Assembly: GCA_036872755.1 (NCBI GenBank)
Contig: JAVHNS010000004.1
Coordinates: 1,364,001 to 1,428,000 of the forward strand
DNA from: Orbilia blumenaviensis
Taxonomy: Eukaryota; Ascomycota; Orbiliomycetes; Orbiliales; Orbiliaceae
Direction: 5' to 3'
Length of the DNA stretch: 64,000 nucleotides
Position numbers and translations under genes: made by a program. Positions 49,601-61,310 of this stretch are shown here, one piece after another. Within the stretch, counting starts at the first letter, position 1. Each line of letters begins with the position of its first letter. The notes under the pieces are model-generated. The model saw nothing but the letters and a program-made list of their open reading frames with translations, searched no databases and was not told the DNA's origin.

Positions 49601-51425
49601 TCCCCACCCACACTCATCGCATTGCATCGCAGGATACTTCGCTTTTTTGCCCTGTCGCGAGGGAAAAGAATGGCTGGATAAAGTGCGATACCCTTTCTTG
49701 CTTTGCTCATCGGGCCAATTCAGAAAGTGGGGTAACACTGCCATCTTTCCCCACGTGAACTGTCACCTCAAATTCTTCCCCCCCAAGCTCGATTGTACCC
49801 AGATCTTGCTCGATAGGCCTGTTTTTTTCCCTTGCGTCTTGGATTTCCCTTGAGTTTGTGAAATCCCGCGATGAGGTGAATGCAAGGTCTTCGGGAGGAT
49901 AATTTGGATTTCCCCGTCAACGGGAAGGGACAGTATCTACCCAAGCGGCTGGATTACGAGACAAGTTACAAGGTATTTTATCAAAGTCTTTTTTTTATTA
50001 TTTTGATCTCGCAGTTTCGAGCAGAGCACAAAATTATACCAAGCTAAGAAACATCACAACCGTGTATCCCATCCCATGCGAATCGAAGTATCAGAGCTCT
50101 TCGACATTCCTGCCTGCTTATTGTAGAACAGTGTCTCGTGAACAGAGCCCGCCTTGAAACAGAAGAAAAAAGATTACCATAGACTAAGCTGCATTGAATC
50201 TTAGTGCATTTACCGATCTGGAAAAGCAGCTCGAGAAGAAGCATAAAATTCGATGGGCTCGCATTGTTATTGTATAATAATAATAATTTTTTCCCTCCGA
50301 GAAAGCTTGCCCCGAGATCCTGCCCCCTAGCTTGTGATAACAGGGATTCCTTTCGCAATATTTTGTCGCGCACTAGAAGAAACACATAGAAAATAAAGAA
50401 GCCCATACAGTCCTAACTCGAGAGGATCGATCGAAAACCATGCAGCTTTCAGCACTACCGATGGCCCGACTATGGTATCAGATCAGAGTTTAAACTTTCT
50501 AAAACTTCAAAATACTACTCGAGCTCTTCGGAACTCATAATACCATTAAAAACTGGATGGATTTAACGCCTACCGCCGGTCCAGGAGGAGGATAAGAAAA
50601 AAACTACTAACACTAATGTCCATAGAGCTCGCGTGCCATGTAACTTTCATGGATCTAGCTAGACGGTTTTTTTGTTTTGCGCCGGAACAAATGGCAGGTT
50701 TGCATTGCATAAACTCGTACTGTTATCAAACCAACGGACGTGACGGTTGTACCTGTGTAACCCCACTCCCCATCCGGCCGGCGGGAAACCTCTCAGATCG
50801 TCGGGCTTCAACGCAGGGTCTGTCGACCGGTCTCGGTCTTACTGTTGCTTATCCAACCCATTCATGATACATGATACGACGATGATATCATGCCGGCGCC
50901 GAGGTTGTTAGGATCATGGCTAACACTCACGTAACATCTATGAAACAAACATACCGAAGCCCAGTTAGAGTTATTCCCGATTCCTTTTATTACATTTCTC
51001 TTTTTTATATCATGACAAAGGCCCCACTTGAAAGTAGATAATACATCGAAAGAAAGAAAAGAAAAAAGGAGTAAAAAAAAAAGTAAAAAGATAAGAGAGA
51101 GAAAAAGAAAAAAACACGCAGGAAAGCAATGGTAAAGAAAACGTAGCCAGGCTCAAGAGTAAAGAGGTTGCAGAAGACCGCAGAATAATCACGAGTAAGC
51201 TATCCCAAGGCCAGAAAGGAAAGCTGGGAAATATATCACAGAGTAGGTTTTCAAGTGTACAAAAGAGAAATAGAAAGGAAAAGGTCCACGAGTAAGAAAA
51301 AAAATTAAACAAGGCATGATCGACGGTCCCTTCCTTTAGTATCGAAAGCGAGATATGACCACCAATTCTCTAGTCAAGCGTAAATATTACTGGCTACCGC
51401 CCGCTTACTCCCTAAGCATTCCACT
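46689..51425. other. 4.7 kb spacer upstream of the giant gene
   Basis: No gene recognised. Holds the giant gene's promoter and the 3' flank of SNF5. Purine-rich stretches and homopolymers occur (for example poly-A at 47625-47644), and open frames do not exceed about 120 codons (50044-50406 minus) and lack domains or spliced partners. Long upstream regions of this kind are seen with highly regulated genes, but that is not evidence by itself. Confidence 0.45.
47625..47644 (+). repeat. Poly-A tract, 20 bases
   Basis: Uninterrupted adenine run in the spacer about 940 bases upstream of the giant gene start. Confidence 0.85.
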
Positions 51426-54074
51426 TCACGAGGGATAGGGTAGCCCTCTTATCCGAGCGTCAACCCGCTCCCTGTGAAGACGATTTCTAAGATGAATTTC
51501 AAAGTTTTCAACCGTCTCGTTAGGCCCAGGCGTGTATAGTTTTCCGGGACAATCGACGCAGCGTATCCTCGGCGTATAATCAGTAATGTGTCGACCGGGG
51601 ACCATTGGTGTGGCATGCGGTACTGATACTCCGGTGGTTGTATCGATTACAACTTGTCTCATGATACCCTCGAACTGGTCGTTTGGATACGATTGTCGTA
51701 GTGCCGCAAGTCCATTCTCGACCCATGTGGGAACCTGAACTACTGTTAGCATGGAATTTCGGATATCGTTGGAGCCGGGTATAAGTAGACTCACATTAGT
51801 TTGTCCCATAGGACCAAGCATTATTCCAAAATCTGGAGCAGGTGGTGGTGGACCACCTGGTGTATTGTACATCATACCAACAGTGGGTGCCTGGAGTGGT
51901 GTTATTGGTGGTTGAGGTATTGGTCCCCTGCTTTGAGCCCTTGCCTGCATCTGGTGCTGCATAGCCAACATATTGATCTGAGTCTCAACTTCCTGAAGTT
52001 TAGATGGAGAGATCTTTAATTTGACAACTATCGAGTCTGCCCCCGATGGGCAGTGTGGCCTTCGCTCCCACTGAGGCGCACTGCTTCTAGCGTGGCGCGT
52101 CGGTGTGTGGAAGTCACCACTGACCTCGGGAGTAGCACTTCGGGCAGCCGAGTTTCTCAAGGCAGATGCGGCGGCAACGGCAGCTGTACGTTGTCGTCTT
52201 GTCATTGTCGAAAGAAGGTGGGGTGTCTGCTGTGGCGATGGTGGCTCGGAGTCTTCTGATTCTGATTCTGATTCTCCAGGGATCTTATCCTTGTAGATCT
52301 TCATGTCCGAGGCCTTTTCGACGGCGCCAGGAAGGATCGTCGACACGATTTGAGTTCGACGAGTCTTGGGGACATCTTTAAGATCAGGCAAAGCAGGTCC
52401 ACCGCGTCTGTTCAGACGTCGCTTATTCTTCCGTGCCTCACGCGACTGTTTCCTCTCTTGCTGCTCCAGCTCCGCCTCCGGTATGATCCAGAGTTGAGGG
52501 GTGAATTCTTTGACTTGCTGTGCCGGCCTTAGCACCGAACCCAAGGGAGAAGGTAATATCGAACTTTTCAAATCCTCGTCTTCAATCGGTCGTCCGTCGA
52601 AGGGATATCCCACAAAGTACAGATACTTGGTATAAAGCTGTGACTGCTCTCGAATTTGGTGGGCCACCGCTGTTGCGAATTCACCAGAAAGTGACATTTC
52701 CCGAGTAAGGCATTGTGCAAATTCTTCAGGCGAATTTTCAGGGCAGTTTACGTCCCATTCAAACTGGTCTGTCAGGGTATGCTCTCCGATTGTAACGTTG
52801 ATCTTGACTAGAATCCTCATATCGTCGTTCTTGTAGGCTGAATATGGTAACTGCGGATCCAGAGCTGAATCTTCGAGAAAGATGTGTGGATGGTAGTCTG
52901 TGACTTGATCTATGATCTGCTTCGATATAGCCGCGACCAGGCCGTGTGAAATCGGGAGGTGGTAGTCTTCCACTAGGTGCTCTGCAAACAGCTCGATTGG
53001 TATACATCGCTCGTGCAAGTTCCACAAAAATGTATCTCGTAACCGTATCTTGTCGTGATGAACATCCAGTCGAATCGGCAACAAGTCGTCTGTCGTCTCA
53101 GCTTGCTGCTTCATGACAGAGCGGCTAATCTGCACCTCCCTTGCTCGTCTACCACCGGGCCGCTTCCTCTCCACTGGATACAATATTCGAGTCTTTCCAT
53201 CCGTGAACGCGTTTCCGTAACCTTGGTATCCATAACCGAAGACTGAGGCTGGGTTGGCTCTTCTTTCTTCCCGTAGTAACTTGTATGACTCGATCTCACG
53301 TCGTTTCGAGCGTATGAGGTCCAGATGGGCGTGGGATTGGGACGATAGGGCAGCCGCATGAAGTAAATCTCGGTTGACGTATTGATCCAGCAAAAGCTCC
53401 TTCTGAGTAGGCCTTTTCTTAGAAGGCTTTTTCGGTGAGGTATTGGGTGAATTGGTGCCGCTCCCGCCGTCTGATTTATCAGCTGCATCGTCACCCGCGT
53501 CTTCTTCCTTAAGGGCTGGCGAATGTCTCGCGGATGCCGGCTGTTTCCCCTTAGATTTCGCCCTGGCTTTTAGCTCTTCGACCGAGAGCTTAGGCGATGA
53601 AGTCGCTGTTGGAGGATTTGGTGTCTGAGATTTGATCGGAGAGGCGAGGGATGCATCTGGTGCAGGTGTGGATCTTGTCGATGACGGATTCGCGAACCCG
53701 TTCGTCGGGGGGAGAGGCGAGACATTGCCGGTAGCACTTAGGGAGTTGAAAGAAGGATGCGAGATGGCAGCATGGGGTATCGAAGAGTTGCTGAGGTTTG
53801 GTGAAGAAGAGGACGATGTCGTAGGGAGTTGTTGATGGTGAAGGTAGGGGGTGCCGTGGGTTGAACCGGATGCCGATGCAGCGATGAGAGGATTCACGGC
53901 CGATGCCGACGAAGCAGAAGAAGGCGGATGGGATAGCGGATGAGGAGGAGGAGGGGCGAATGGATACGGCTGGGGATGGGGCGAGGGATTAGTGGAGGAC
54001 GGCTGCTGTGGGTGCTGCTGTGAGCCCGGGGGTGTGGGACTATGCTGCTGCATGGAGGGCCCAATTGCTAGCAT
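51426..54074 (-). CDS. snf5: SNF5/SMARCB1 subunit of SWI/SNF chromatin remodeller
   Basis: Core subunit of the nuclear SWI/SNF (or RSC) nucleosome-remodelling complex. Exons 51795-54074 and 51426-51734 give 862 residues. The first 170 residues are Pro/Ser/His/Gln-rich and disordered. The SNF5 domain has its two repeats: LLPIRLDVHHDKIRLRDTFLWN (from about residue 328) and ILVKINVTIGEHTL to YFVGYPFDG (about 418-490). A basic segment (RKQSREARKNKRRLNRRG) and an acidic SESESEDSE stretch follow. The C-terminal RIRCVDCPGKLYTPGPNETV with NFEIHLRNRLHRERV is characteristic of filamentous-fungal SNF5. I infer an intron at 51735-51794 (60 nt) with GTGAGT donor, GCTAAC branch point and TTCAG acceptor; it is in frame and free of stops. 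Splicing removes an odd insert. Sfh1 (RSC) is the alternative, but the size and tail favour Snf5. Confidence 0.92.
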   Translation of the reverse strand: MLAIGPSMQQHSPTPPGSQQHPQQPSSTNPSPHPQPYPFAPPPPHPLSHPPSSASSASAVNPLIAASASGSTHGTPYLHHQQLPTTSSSSSPNLSNSSIPHAAISHPSFNSLSATGNVSPLPPTNGFANPSSTRSTPAPDASLASPIKSQTPNPPTATSSPKLSVEELKARAKSKGKQPASARHSPALKEEDAGDDAADKSDGGSGTNSPNTSPKKPSKKRPTQKELLLDQYVNRDLLHAAALSSQSHAHLDLIRSKRREIESYKLLREERRANPASVFGYGYQGYGNAFTDGKTRILYPVERKRPGGRRAREVQISRSVMKQQAETTDDLLPIRLDVHHDKIRLRDTFLWNLHERCIPIELFAEHLVEDYHLPISHGLVAAISKQIIDQVTDYHPHIFLEDSALDPQLPYSAYKNDDMRILVKINVTIGEHTLTDQFEWDVNCPENSPEEFAQCLTREMSLSGEFATAVAHQIREQSQLYTKYLYFVGYPFDGRPIEDEDLKSSILPSPLGSVLRPAQQVKEFTPQLWIIPEAELEQQERKQSREARKNKRRLNRRGGPALPDLKDVPKTRRTQIVSTILPGAVEKASDMKIYKDKIPGESESESEDSEPPSPQQTPHLLSTMTRRQRTAAVAAASALRNSAARSATPEVSGDFHTPTRHARSSAPQWERRPHCPSGADSIVVKLKISPSKLQEVETQINMLAMQHQMQARAQSRGPIPQPPITPLQAPTVGMMYNTPGGPPPPAPDFGIMLGPMGQTNVSLLIPGSNDIRNSMLTVVQVPTWVENGLAALRQSYPNDQFEGIMRQVVIDTTTGVSVPHATPMVPGRHITDYTPRIRCVDCPGKLYTPGPNETVENFEIHLRNRLHRERVDARIRGLPYPS

Positions 54075-57000
54075 TCTTTTCCTCTGCCATTGTCATCAGC
54101 ACACATTAGCGATCGGTCCACAGACGTTCAAGCGGTTAACAGGCATCAAGCAGCAATGGAAGGCAGCAATGTACCGGAAATATACTATCGATTGAACCCA
54201 CCACCCCGTGCGCAGGGAGTCAGTCAGGCGGTCAGTCGCGTACGACTCAGGAGAAAGCCTCTCGCAAGCTGCGAAGGAATGATAGCAAGACGCAAAGCAA
54301 GGCAGAGCAGAGCAGAGCACAGGCAAGACCAGGCAAGATCGGGACAAGGCAGTGCCAGTGAAGGACAGACAGGCGCGCGAGAAACGAAAGAGAGAGCGTA
54401 GCCTTCGATGGACTCGAGGATGTGATACGATTTGTCAGTCTTGGTCGCTCAAAACGGGCTGGAAACGGCAGCAGCGGTAAAGTTCTTGAAGGAATGCAAA
54501 CAGAAAAAGAAGGGTCGGGTTTCCCGCGACAATCGCAGGCTGGTTTCGCCACGCAGGGATAGCGCGCACTGGGCAGGCGCGATGGGAGTGCAGAACGAAC
54601 ACCAGAGGAAAGAGGGAAAATAAGGCTCCGATTGGCGATATCTCTGGTCTGGTAGGGCTGAGCCTGGCCTGGCCTCGTGCCGATGCGGTTTTAGCAGGAC
54701 TGGATGGTACTCTCTCTCTCTCTGGCTCTGGTATGCGGTAGCCTCAGATCAGGCTGGCTGGTATTGAGGGGGTTAAAAAGGCCAACAGATGAGAGAGATT
54801 TCAGCGAGCCAAACAAAAACACCGGGCTGGCTGGCTGGCAGAGAATTCGAAGCGAGAGAATATGAACGAACTTAACTCTCGTCTGCCCAATAATGAATTC
54901 AAGGGATCCAATGAAAATAATATGGTTATGGCAAAGGGACACAGAACGCCGACTCTGGCTAAGTCACAGGCTCGAGAATGCACCCGTTGATGCTGTTATA
55001 ATTATGCTATACTATGAAGCCTCAGTTGAAAGACAGGGCCCACTCGGGGAGCCTCCAGCAAGCATGCAAACAGTGGCAGATAGTATAATATAACTAATAG
55101 CTCGCTCGACGGACAGAGACAGACAAACAGACAAGGGCAAACCGGGGGATGACGCGATAATATGTCAGGTACTGTAAGGAAAGGACTTGCAGGCCGGCCG
55201 ATTTCTGCCACCGTTGTGGGCCAGCCTAGTCTCTCTCTCGTTCTCTCTCTCGCGCGCGCCGGAGCAGGTCACTTGGATCAAAGGCCGGTGGCTGGCAGGC
55301 TGGCACGAGGATTGGATTGGACTGGACTGGACTGGACGAGAGCCCTGGCTCCGGGACAGGAACCATTATCAACGACGCTGCTCTGGGTCACCATGGATAG
55401 CACTTCTAGCTAATAAAGTAGCTGTCCGCTCTGGCAGGAAGAGCCTCTTGTTTCCTATGTCCTAGCCATCCATCCCGATCCCATCCTCGTGTCGGCCGCG
55501 TGGGACCCTTTTTTTGCTCCTAGGGGGAAAAATTCATAGGAAAACTCGGAAAAATAAAATAATAAAAAAAAAGAGCCAACAATCACCTCACACGGCTGCT
55601 GTTCCCGAGGCTGGCCGGCACATGGCCAAAACCCTAAAAAATTTTATACTCAAGCAGGACGTAACCAAGAGCTTAAGCAGGGAGACGTGGATTATCGGGC
55701 AGGTAGCATCGTAATGTATATCTGCCATGGCAGAGGAAAACGCGAAAGAAAAGCACAGCGTATGTTCGGGATGGTACTCACTTAATAATAATAATAATGG
55801 ACCTGCTGAGGGCCTAGGAGAGAGCCGATGAACGAAGAATCGGAGACCCAGTGCTAAGCTGGCGTACGGAACTTGTTCCTGCAAGAACAGCCTGCAATGA
55901 AAGGGGGGGACCAGCAGAACAAGCTGATCTCGACTGTGTAACAGCTTTCGACGGCAGGGTTCACCGTGCAGCGGCAGCCAAATGCAGCCGTCACCTGCTG
56001 AAGAGTCCTTCCGAACGGATTAGCGTGGACGAGACGGTGGGATGAAATGGGCGTGTGGGAGATCTGAAAATGCTTGTTTGGGAGCGAATTTCGGTTTTTG
56101 GTTTCGAATAAGAATTGCCCTTGGTCGGTTGGACCTTGGCCCGACAGCCTCTGGGCTTTTTGTCTCTGCGCCGCGGGACAGCTCGAACCGCGCGATTTGC
56201 AAATCTGGGGGAGCTCGGGGAGGTTCCTGGGATGGTGGCTCTGAGGAGTCTCGTGATGGCGGGTTCTCAAGACTTTTTAATCTCCTAGATTTGTCCGAGG
56301 CCTGGCAATATTTTTTTTTGCTGTTGTCTGTTGTGAGGATGTTTTGATTGAATGGAGCAGAGGAAAGGATTCCAAGCTCATGTGACGGGATATCCACATC
56401 TTCATTCAGGATAAGTTACGTTACGTTACGTGGAATAGGGCATCAGGGCTCAAGCTATCGGTCGCCACGGCTTCGAATTCAGGACCAGACATAGCCAGAT
56501 CCAGAGATATCGAGTCCGGAGTATGAAGTAGTATCACAGGTCACCAAAGACTGCAACTTGATTACAATCTTTCAAGAAGAAAGAAACATCCTTTCTGTTC
56601 TGCAAAAAAGCAAACTTCCCGCTGTTCGAAACTCGATGCAATAACCCGGCTCAAATCGGTCCAAGGTGGGTATTTCAAAATGCAACAGACTCAACGCAGC
56701 TTTTGCGTTATATACCTGAACTAGATACTTGTGGAAACAAAATGCTGGTTTAGCCTTTGCAGACTTATAACAGGAAAGGATTAGGTACTGTGAGAATTTA
56801 TTTTAATGATGTTTACATAGCCCTTTCATACCCGTGACACAAGTAAATTAGACATAAGTGATAAATAAGATGCTATTCGAATCTACGATATGAGAGTTAC
56901 CATCAAAGAAAATATCCAGATAACTAGCTAGTTAATTCCAGGGTCACGAAAAACAAAGTACTTTGAGATACAGAGCACCAGGAAGTTATCTCGGTTTCAC

Positions 57001-58900
57001 TAGTGTAAATATGTTCGTAAAATATGGTGCTGAGACGTGCAATGCGTTCTAGTTATATTTTAGATTCGTTGATCTTGTGACATATGGAAACGCAATTATG
57101 CTGCTACTGATTGTCCCACGGAGCTACAGAGTAAATGGGTGTATTGTAGCGTATCGCCACGTAGGGTAGTGCAATGACGAAATTTGCGATCTAACTACTT
57201 ATGTAATTACGAATTAGGAATTAGTTCAGTCTAGACGTCGCCGAAGCTATGTTGCGTTGGTAGACCAACCTCCACCTAACACAATATACACTTTGAATGA
57301 AGCAAATACAGTACATAGATCTAAAGTAGTCCCGGTCCCCCAGGTACTCGATTCGAGACAACTCATGGCCATATGGGACGCGTCGAGTTAGCAGGTTTCG
57401 GAAAGTCTGAAGCTACTACCTATACATATCCGTTGCCCTAAGACATTTTTTCGCGAGTTACCAGTAGGGACATTATACTCACCTGAGAATCAAAAAACCA
57501 CTCTTATATATACTAGTCTTTTAATACACGACGCTTCGATAGCAAGGTACCCTACTCTCACACCTATCAGCTATCTGGCGAAATTTTAAGTAGTACGATA
57601 GATAGCCTAACGATACCTGTGGCCGACTGGCGTTTGGGACCAAGACTAAGCCTAGTGTACAAGGTAATACTTTATTTGAAATGTACTGTAACTGCCAGAC
57701 TACGTAATATACCACAATTATATTTAAATTGTAAATATGACACCAGCCTCTAGGCCCTGACCACCCGGCGATTCAAGATATCATACAGCTAAATATAGAA
57801 GTTTGATTTAGGAATACTCTTGTTCCCATGCTTAGAAGCAGTATTCCCTCGATGAAGTTACAACTGCCGGACGATCCCAATATTGCCAAGAACAAGCTAG
57901 TTAGATGTATAGGACGAATTTCGAGGGTGGTACATTACCCTCAGGCGGTGATTGGACAAGGGCAATTGCAAATCGCGCTATATTATTCCTAATATCACCT
58001 TCTTTCTAGCGCGACGCCCACTAATATTATAGAAATCGACAATACGGCAATTTGGAGCAATAAGTTGCACAACTTACCGAACCTCCTCAGAATGTGTACA
58101 GTAATATTATAGATAGGCAGATGGGTCTTGGAGATAGTTGCAATATAGAGAGATAACAGTATTTACGTAGTATATGAGAACAGGAAACCTGAGATTATGG
58201 TCGTAAGGACTGTCTTGATCCAGCTAGCCCCGTGAGTTAGCCCCCACGAAAGGGCTATACCTTCGTAAGGAGCTTTGATGTAACGAACACTTCAGTAGTA
58301 AAACTTCCCGCGTTTGAAACCGGCTTCGGACACAGCTCTTCGAGACCAGCTCTCCTTGGAGCATATATTATTGGATATATGAGTTCTATATATGCAATTA
58401 GTAACGGTTCAGGATCAAAAGCACGTGTACTCATTAAGATTGGCTCTGTACTGTATTGAGTCTGCAGGGTACGCCCTAGCGATATCATAGGGCTAGTGTT
58501 CCCGCAGTGTGTGATGTCTATGGACCCTGGCCATAGTAGATAAATTTATCTGAGTCGCGGCGTGTCATAGATGAAGTGAATCTACCTGTAGAATTGACCT
58601 CGAATCCCTGTAGGAATCAGGTAATTAGCTGAAACAGCTATCATATGTAATTATCGTGAAGCAATTGGGCTGAGGGGGAAGGTCGTTGCTGGAGAAGGAT
58701 ATGATTTTATGTCAGTTGGTGGTATATCCGGGGCTTGGTGTAGGACTGAGGACTTAGGTGGCATGGTAGCAACCAGTATCGTAGTAGCAACGTAGATACC
58801 TAGTAAGTAGGAGGTATACGTAGCGTGTAAGGTTGGAGGGAGCAGAAAGTCCTGTAGTCTGGGTAGGTACCGAGGTAGGAATCAGGACTTTCAGGGTAGG
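54075..58900. other. 4.8 kb spacer with two compositional halves
   Basis: 54.1-56.4 kb is comparatively GC-rich with purine/pyrimidine runs and probably includes the SNF5 promoter and leader. 56.4-58.9 kb is AT-rich, has no open frame over 77 codons on either strand, and shows no recognisable protein relic. A mutated (RIP-affected) transposon is possible, but I see no terminal repeats. Confidence 0.4.
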
Positions 58901-58901
58901 T

Positions 58902-59141
58902 CACGTGGATACTACGAGCCTAGTCACGTGAAATTCATGTGGAAAGTAAAATCACGTGATCGACACGATATGATTGGTCGCCTCAAAAACGAAACACGTG
59001 ACCTTACCCGCGAGATTTCCTATTCTGGGAAAGATCTGCACACAACGTCGTGTGGGAAATACAACAAGCACAACACATTTTATATAGCAACGAACTTCGA
59101 ATTGAATTTTCCCTCAGCGATCCCCTCCTCAAGTATATAAA
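58902..59141 (+). promoter_or_regulatory. Promoter with four CACGTG E-boxes, CCAAT box and TATA box
   Basis: CACGTG occurs at 58902-58907, 58925-58930, 58953-58958 and 58995-59000, three of them as TCACGTG or CACGTGA. A CCAAT box (ATTGG on this strand) sits at 58973-58977, and a TATATAAAG-type TATA box at about 59134-59142. The coding start follows at 59424, after a pyrimidine-rich leader of roughly 250 bases. CACGTG is the site of bHLH factors such as Cbf1-, Pho4- or SREBP-like proteins; which one acts here is unknown. Confidence 0.75.
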
Positions 59142-59423
59142 GACCCCCCACACCCCCACTCTCTTCCTCTTTCCTTCTTCCTTCATTCTGTCCAGCAGAT
59201 ATCTTGCCTTCTATCATCAGAGACCACTTACGCATATCTTTTCACGAACAAAAAAAGCTCTTCAAGTTAAAACCCCGTTATCACTTATCACGAAAAGCTC
59301 TTCTCAAGCTCCCATTCGAACTTTCGACTATCAGCTATCAGCTATCAGCTTCCCGAAAATCTTCTTTCTTCCTCTCGTCAAGTTTTTTTATTGTGATCTT
59401 AAGTATTACAAGTACTCGACAAG

Positions 59424-61310
59424 ATGACTTTCAGTAAGCTCGTTTCCGAAGGGACCCACTTCAGGTCGCTCCAGTTCTCTTCCTCGCACAGTTACATGAA
59501 TTCGACGACGAACCGTATTTCGGTCGTTTCCAGCAGCGATGATGGTGTTGAGTATTTCGACCTGTGCTTCCCAGAGTCTGCTGGGAAGAGTGGGAATTAC
59601 TTCCGACGCGTCATCAAAATCCGAATTCCGATGGCCAATGTCCAGATCTTCTGGAATGGGGAGAAGTCAGTGAAGTACGAGTTTGTGGTCAAGACGGACG
59701 CGAAGTTCGCAAAGGTAAGCTTCATCATATCATTTCTCTTCTCTCTTTGAATAATTTGCTAATATTATGTTTAAATAGTTTCTCGTCAAGGGAGACGATG
59801 GCACGTTCGCCCCAGTTGCGCACCCCGATTTCCCTGGAAGAGATCAAGCCTGGCTTGCCAGAGCTTATCTCAAGGATGATACCTTTGTTGACGAGGGTGT
59901 GTTTGTTCTCGGAGAGACGACGATGCCAGGCGAGCTAGCCCAGGTGATGAGGGAGATCGAGCAGCTTGGTGGATCCGTCCACACCGTCGGTGCTAGTGGC
60001 ACCGGGGATGTCGACGCGCTCCACGCGGTCACGAGGGTGGGGATGGACCCCCGCCAGGTAAGTAAATTTTTATCCCCCCAAAGAAAAAATCCTTCAAAGG
60101 AATCATGCTAATAAAATTTTATTTTTTACAGTTTTACGATTACTGGAGGATGGTGGGCGCTCGCGCCGAGGAGAGAGCTAGGCTCGATCCTGTGGAGGGG
60201 GGTTTGGAGGTCGATGCCGGTGCGAGGGAGCCTTTGCTCCCTCTGGTTGCACCCACAGCCGCTGCGGCCGCTGTTTCCGACCAGGACGATGAAGTTTCCG
60301 TCCGTTGTGGAGATGGGGACGATGTAGTTTCCGTCCCGGGGGGTGGTGTGGTTGGTGGTGGTGGTGTGGTTGGGGGGGACGATGTAGTTTCTGTCCTGGG
60401 GGGTGTGGTGGTGGAGGAGGGAGAGGAGGAGGGAGTGGTGGGAGGTGGCGTTCCGGCCACGGGCGATGAAGTTTCCGCCCGCGCTGCAGAGAGGAAGAGG
60501 GCCAGGAACGCCAGGAAGAGGGCCAACAAGCGGGCGAAGAGGGCCTTGGCCCGCCATCCTCCTTCGAGGCATCACGGGGATGCCGACAAGGAGAATGTGG
60601 CCCCCAAGGCCCAAGGGGAGGAAGAGGAGGAGGAGGACGAGGAGGTAGAGGAGAGGGTGGAGGAGGGGGAGGGGGAGAGGAGGGAGTGGAGGCGGGAGGA
60701 TGGGGACGAGGGTGGAGGAGGCGCGGCGGGGTTGGGAGGGGGTTTGGGAGGGGAGGAGGGCGGCGGGGAGGAGAGGAAGAGGGGGGGAAGGAGGAGGAGG
60801 GGGGGGAGGGGGGGGAGGGGGGGAAAGGGGGTTGAGGTGGCGGGGCAAGTGGCCGCCGCTGGTGTCGATTCCCTTCTGGGGGGACTTAGAGTCCCCTTCA
60901 GTTGGGATGAAGATGTCGGCGCGGCTCAGGCCCGCAAGTCCTCCTCCCGCCCTCCAGTCCCCCTCATTAGGGTGTATGATGAGGAGGGGGAGGAGATGCC
61001 GCGTGCCCCCGTCAAGGGGAAGGGGTTGGTCTTCCCGACAGACCACAAGGGGCCCGAGGATCTCACCACGGCCCAGGGTAGAATTTTATATTCTATCCGA
61101 ATGATCAAGCAATTGATCATTGAGATCCAAGGGCTCCGCCACGGAGGGGAGGAGGTGGTGGAGGAGGAGGAGGAGGGGGGTGAGGAGGGGGAGGAGGGGG
61201 AGGAGGGGGAGGATGAGGGGGAGGAGGCTCCGCGGGGGATGGGAGCGGGGTACGGGAGGTATTTGGCCCCGTGGGACGGGCCTTATACGGGACGCTGCTG
61301 GGCAGCGTAG
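59424..61310 (+). CDS. Unrecognised protein with conserved-looking N-terminal half and Gly/Glu/Arg-rich tail
   Basis: Exons 59424-59714, 59779-60057 and 60132-61310 give 582 residues; all junctions have GTAAG donors and TAG or CAG acceptors. I do not recognise the family. Residues 1-220 look folded: FRRVIKIRIPMANVQIFWNG, SVKYEFVVKTDAKFAKFLVKG, WLARAYLKDDTFVDEGVFVLGE, PGELAQVMREIEQLGGSVHTVG and MDPRQFYDYWRMVGAR. Then come repeated GDDVVSV-type units, a strongly basic block (RKRARNARKRANKRAKRAL) resembling a nuclear localisation signal, and very Gly/Glu/Arg-rich sequence. A possibly structured tail (LTTAQGRILYSIRMIKQLIIEIQGL, then EEE/GEE runs) ends in YTGRCWAA. Nuclear location is likely from the basic block (inference). 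The strong upstream promoter argues it is expressed. It is convergent with pol4. Confidence 0.78.
60590..60840 (+). repeat. Homopurine G-rich coding tract
   Basis: About 250 bases of almost pure G and A, ending in several runs of 6-8 G (about 60780-60830), encode the Glu/Gly/Arg-rich part of the unrecognised protein. Strand asymmetry and G runs make G-quadruplex or triplex formation plausible. Confidence 0.8.

Noticed and set aside
60126..61046. 306-codon minus-strand proline/histidine-rich frame
   Set aside because: Antisense shadow of the G-rich coding region; the plus-strand gene has introns, a promoter and folded-looking sequence.
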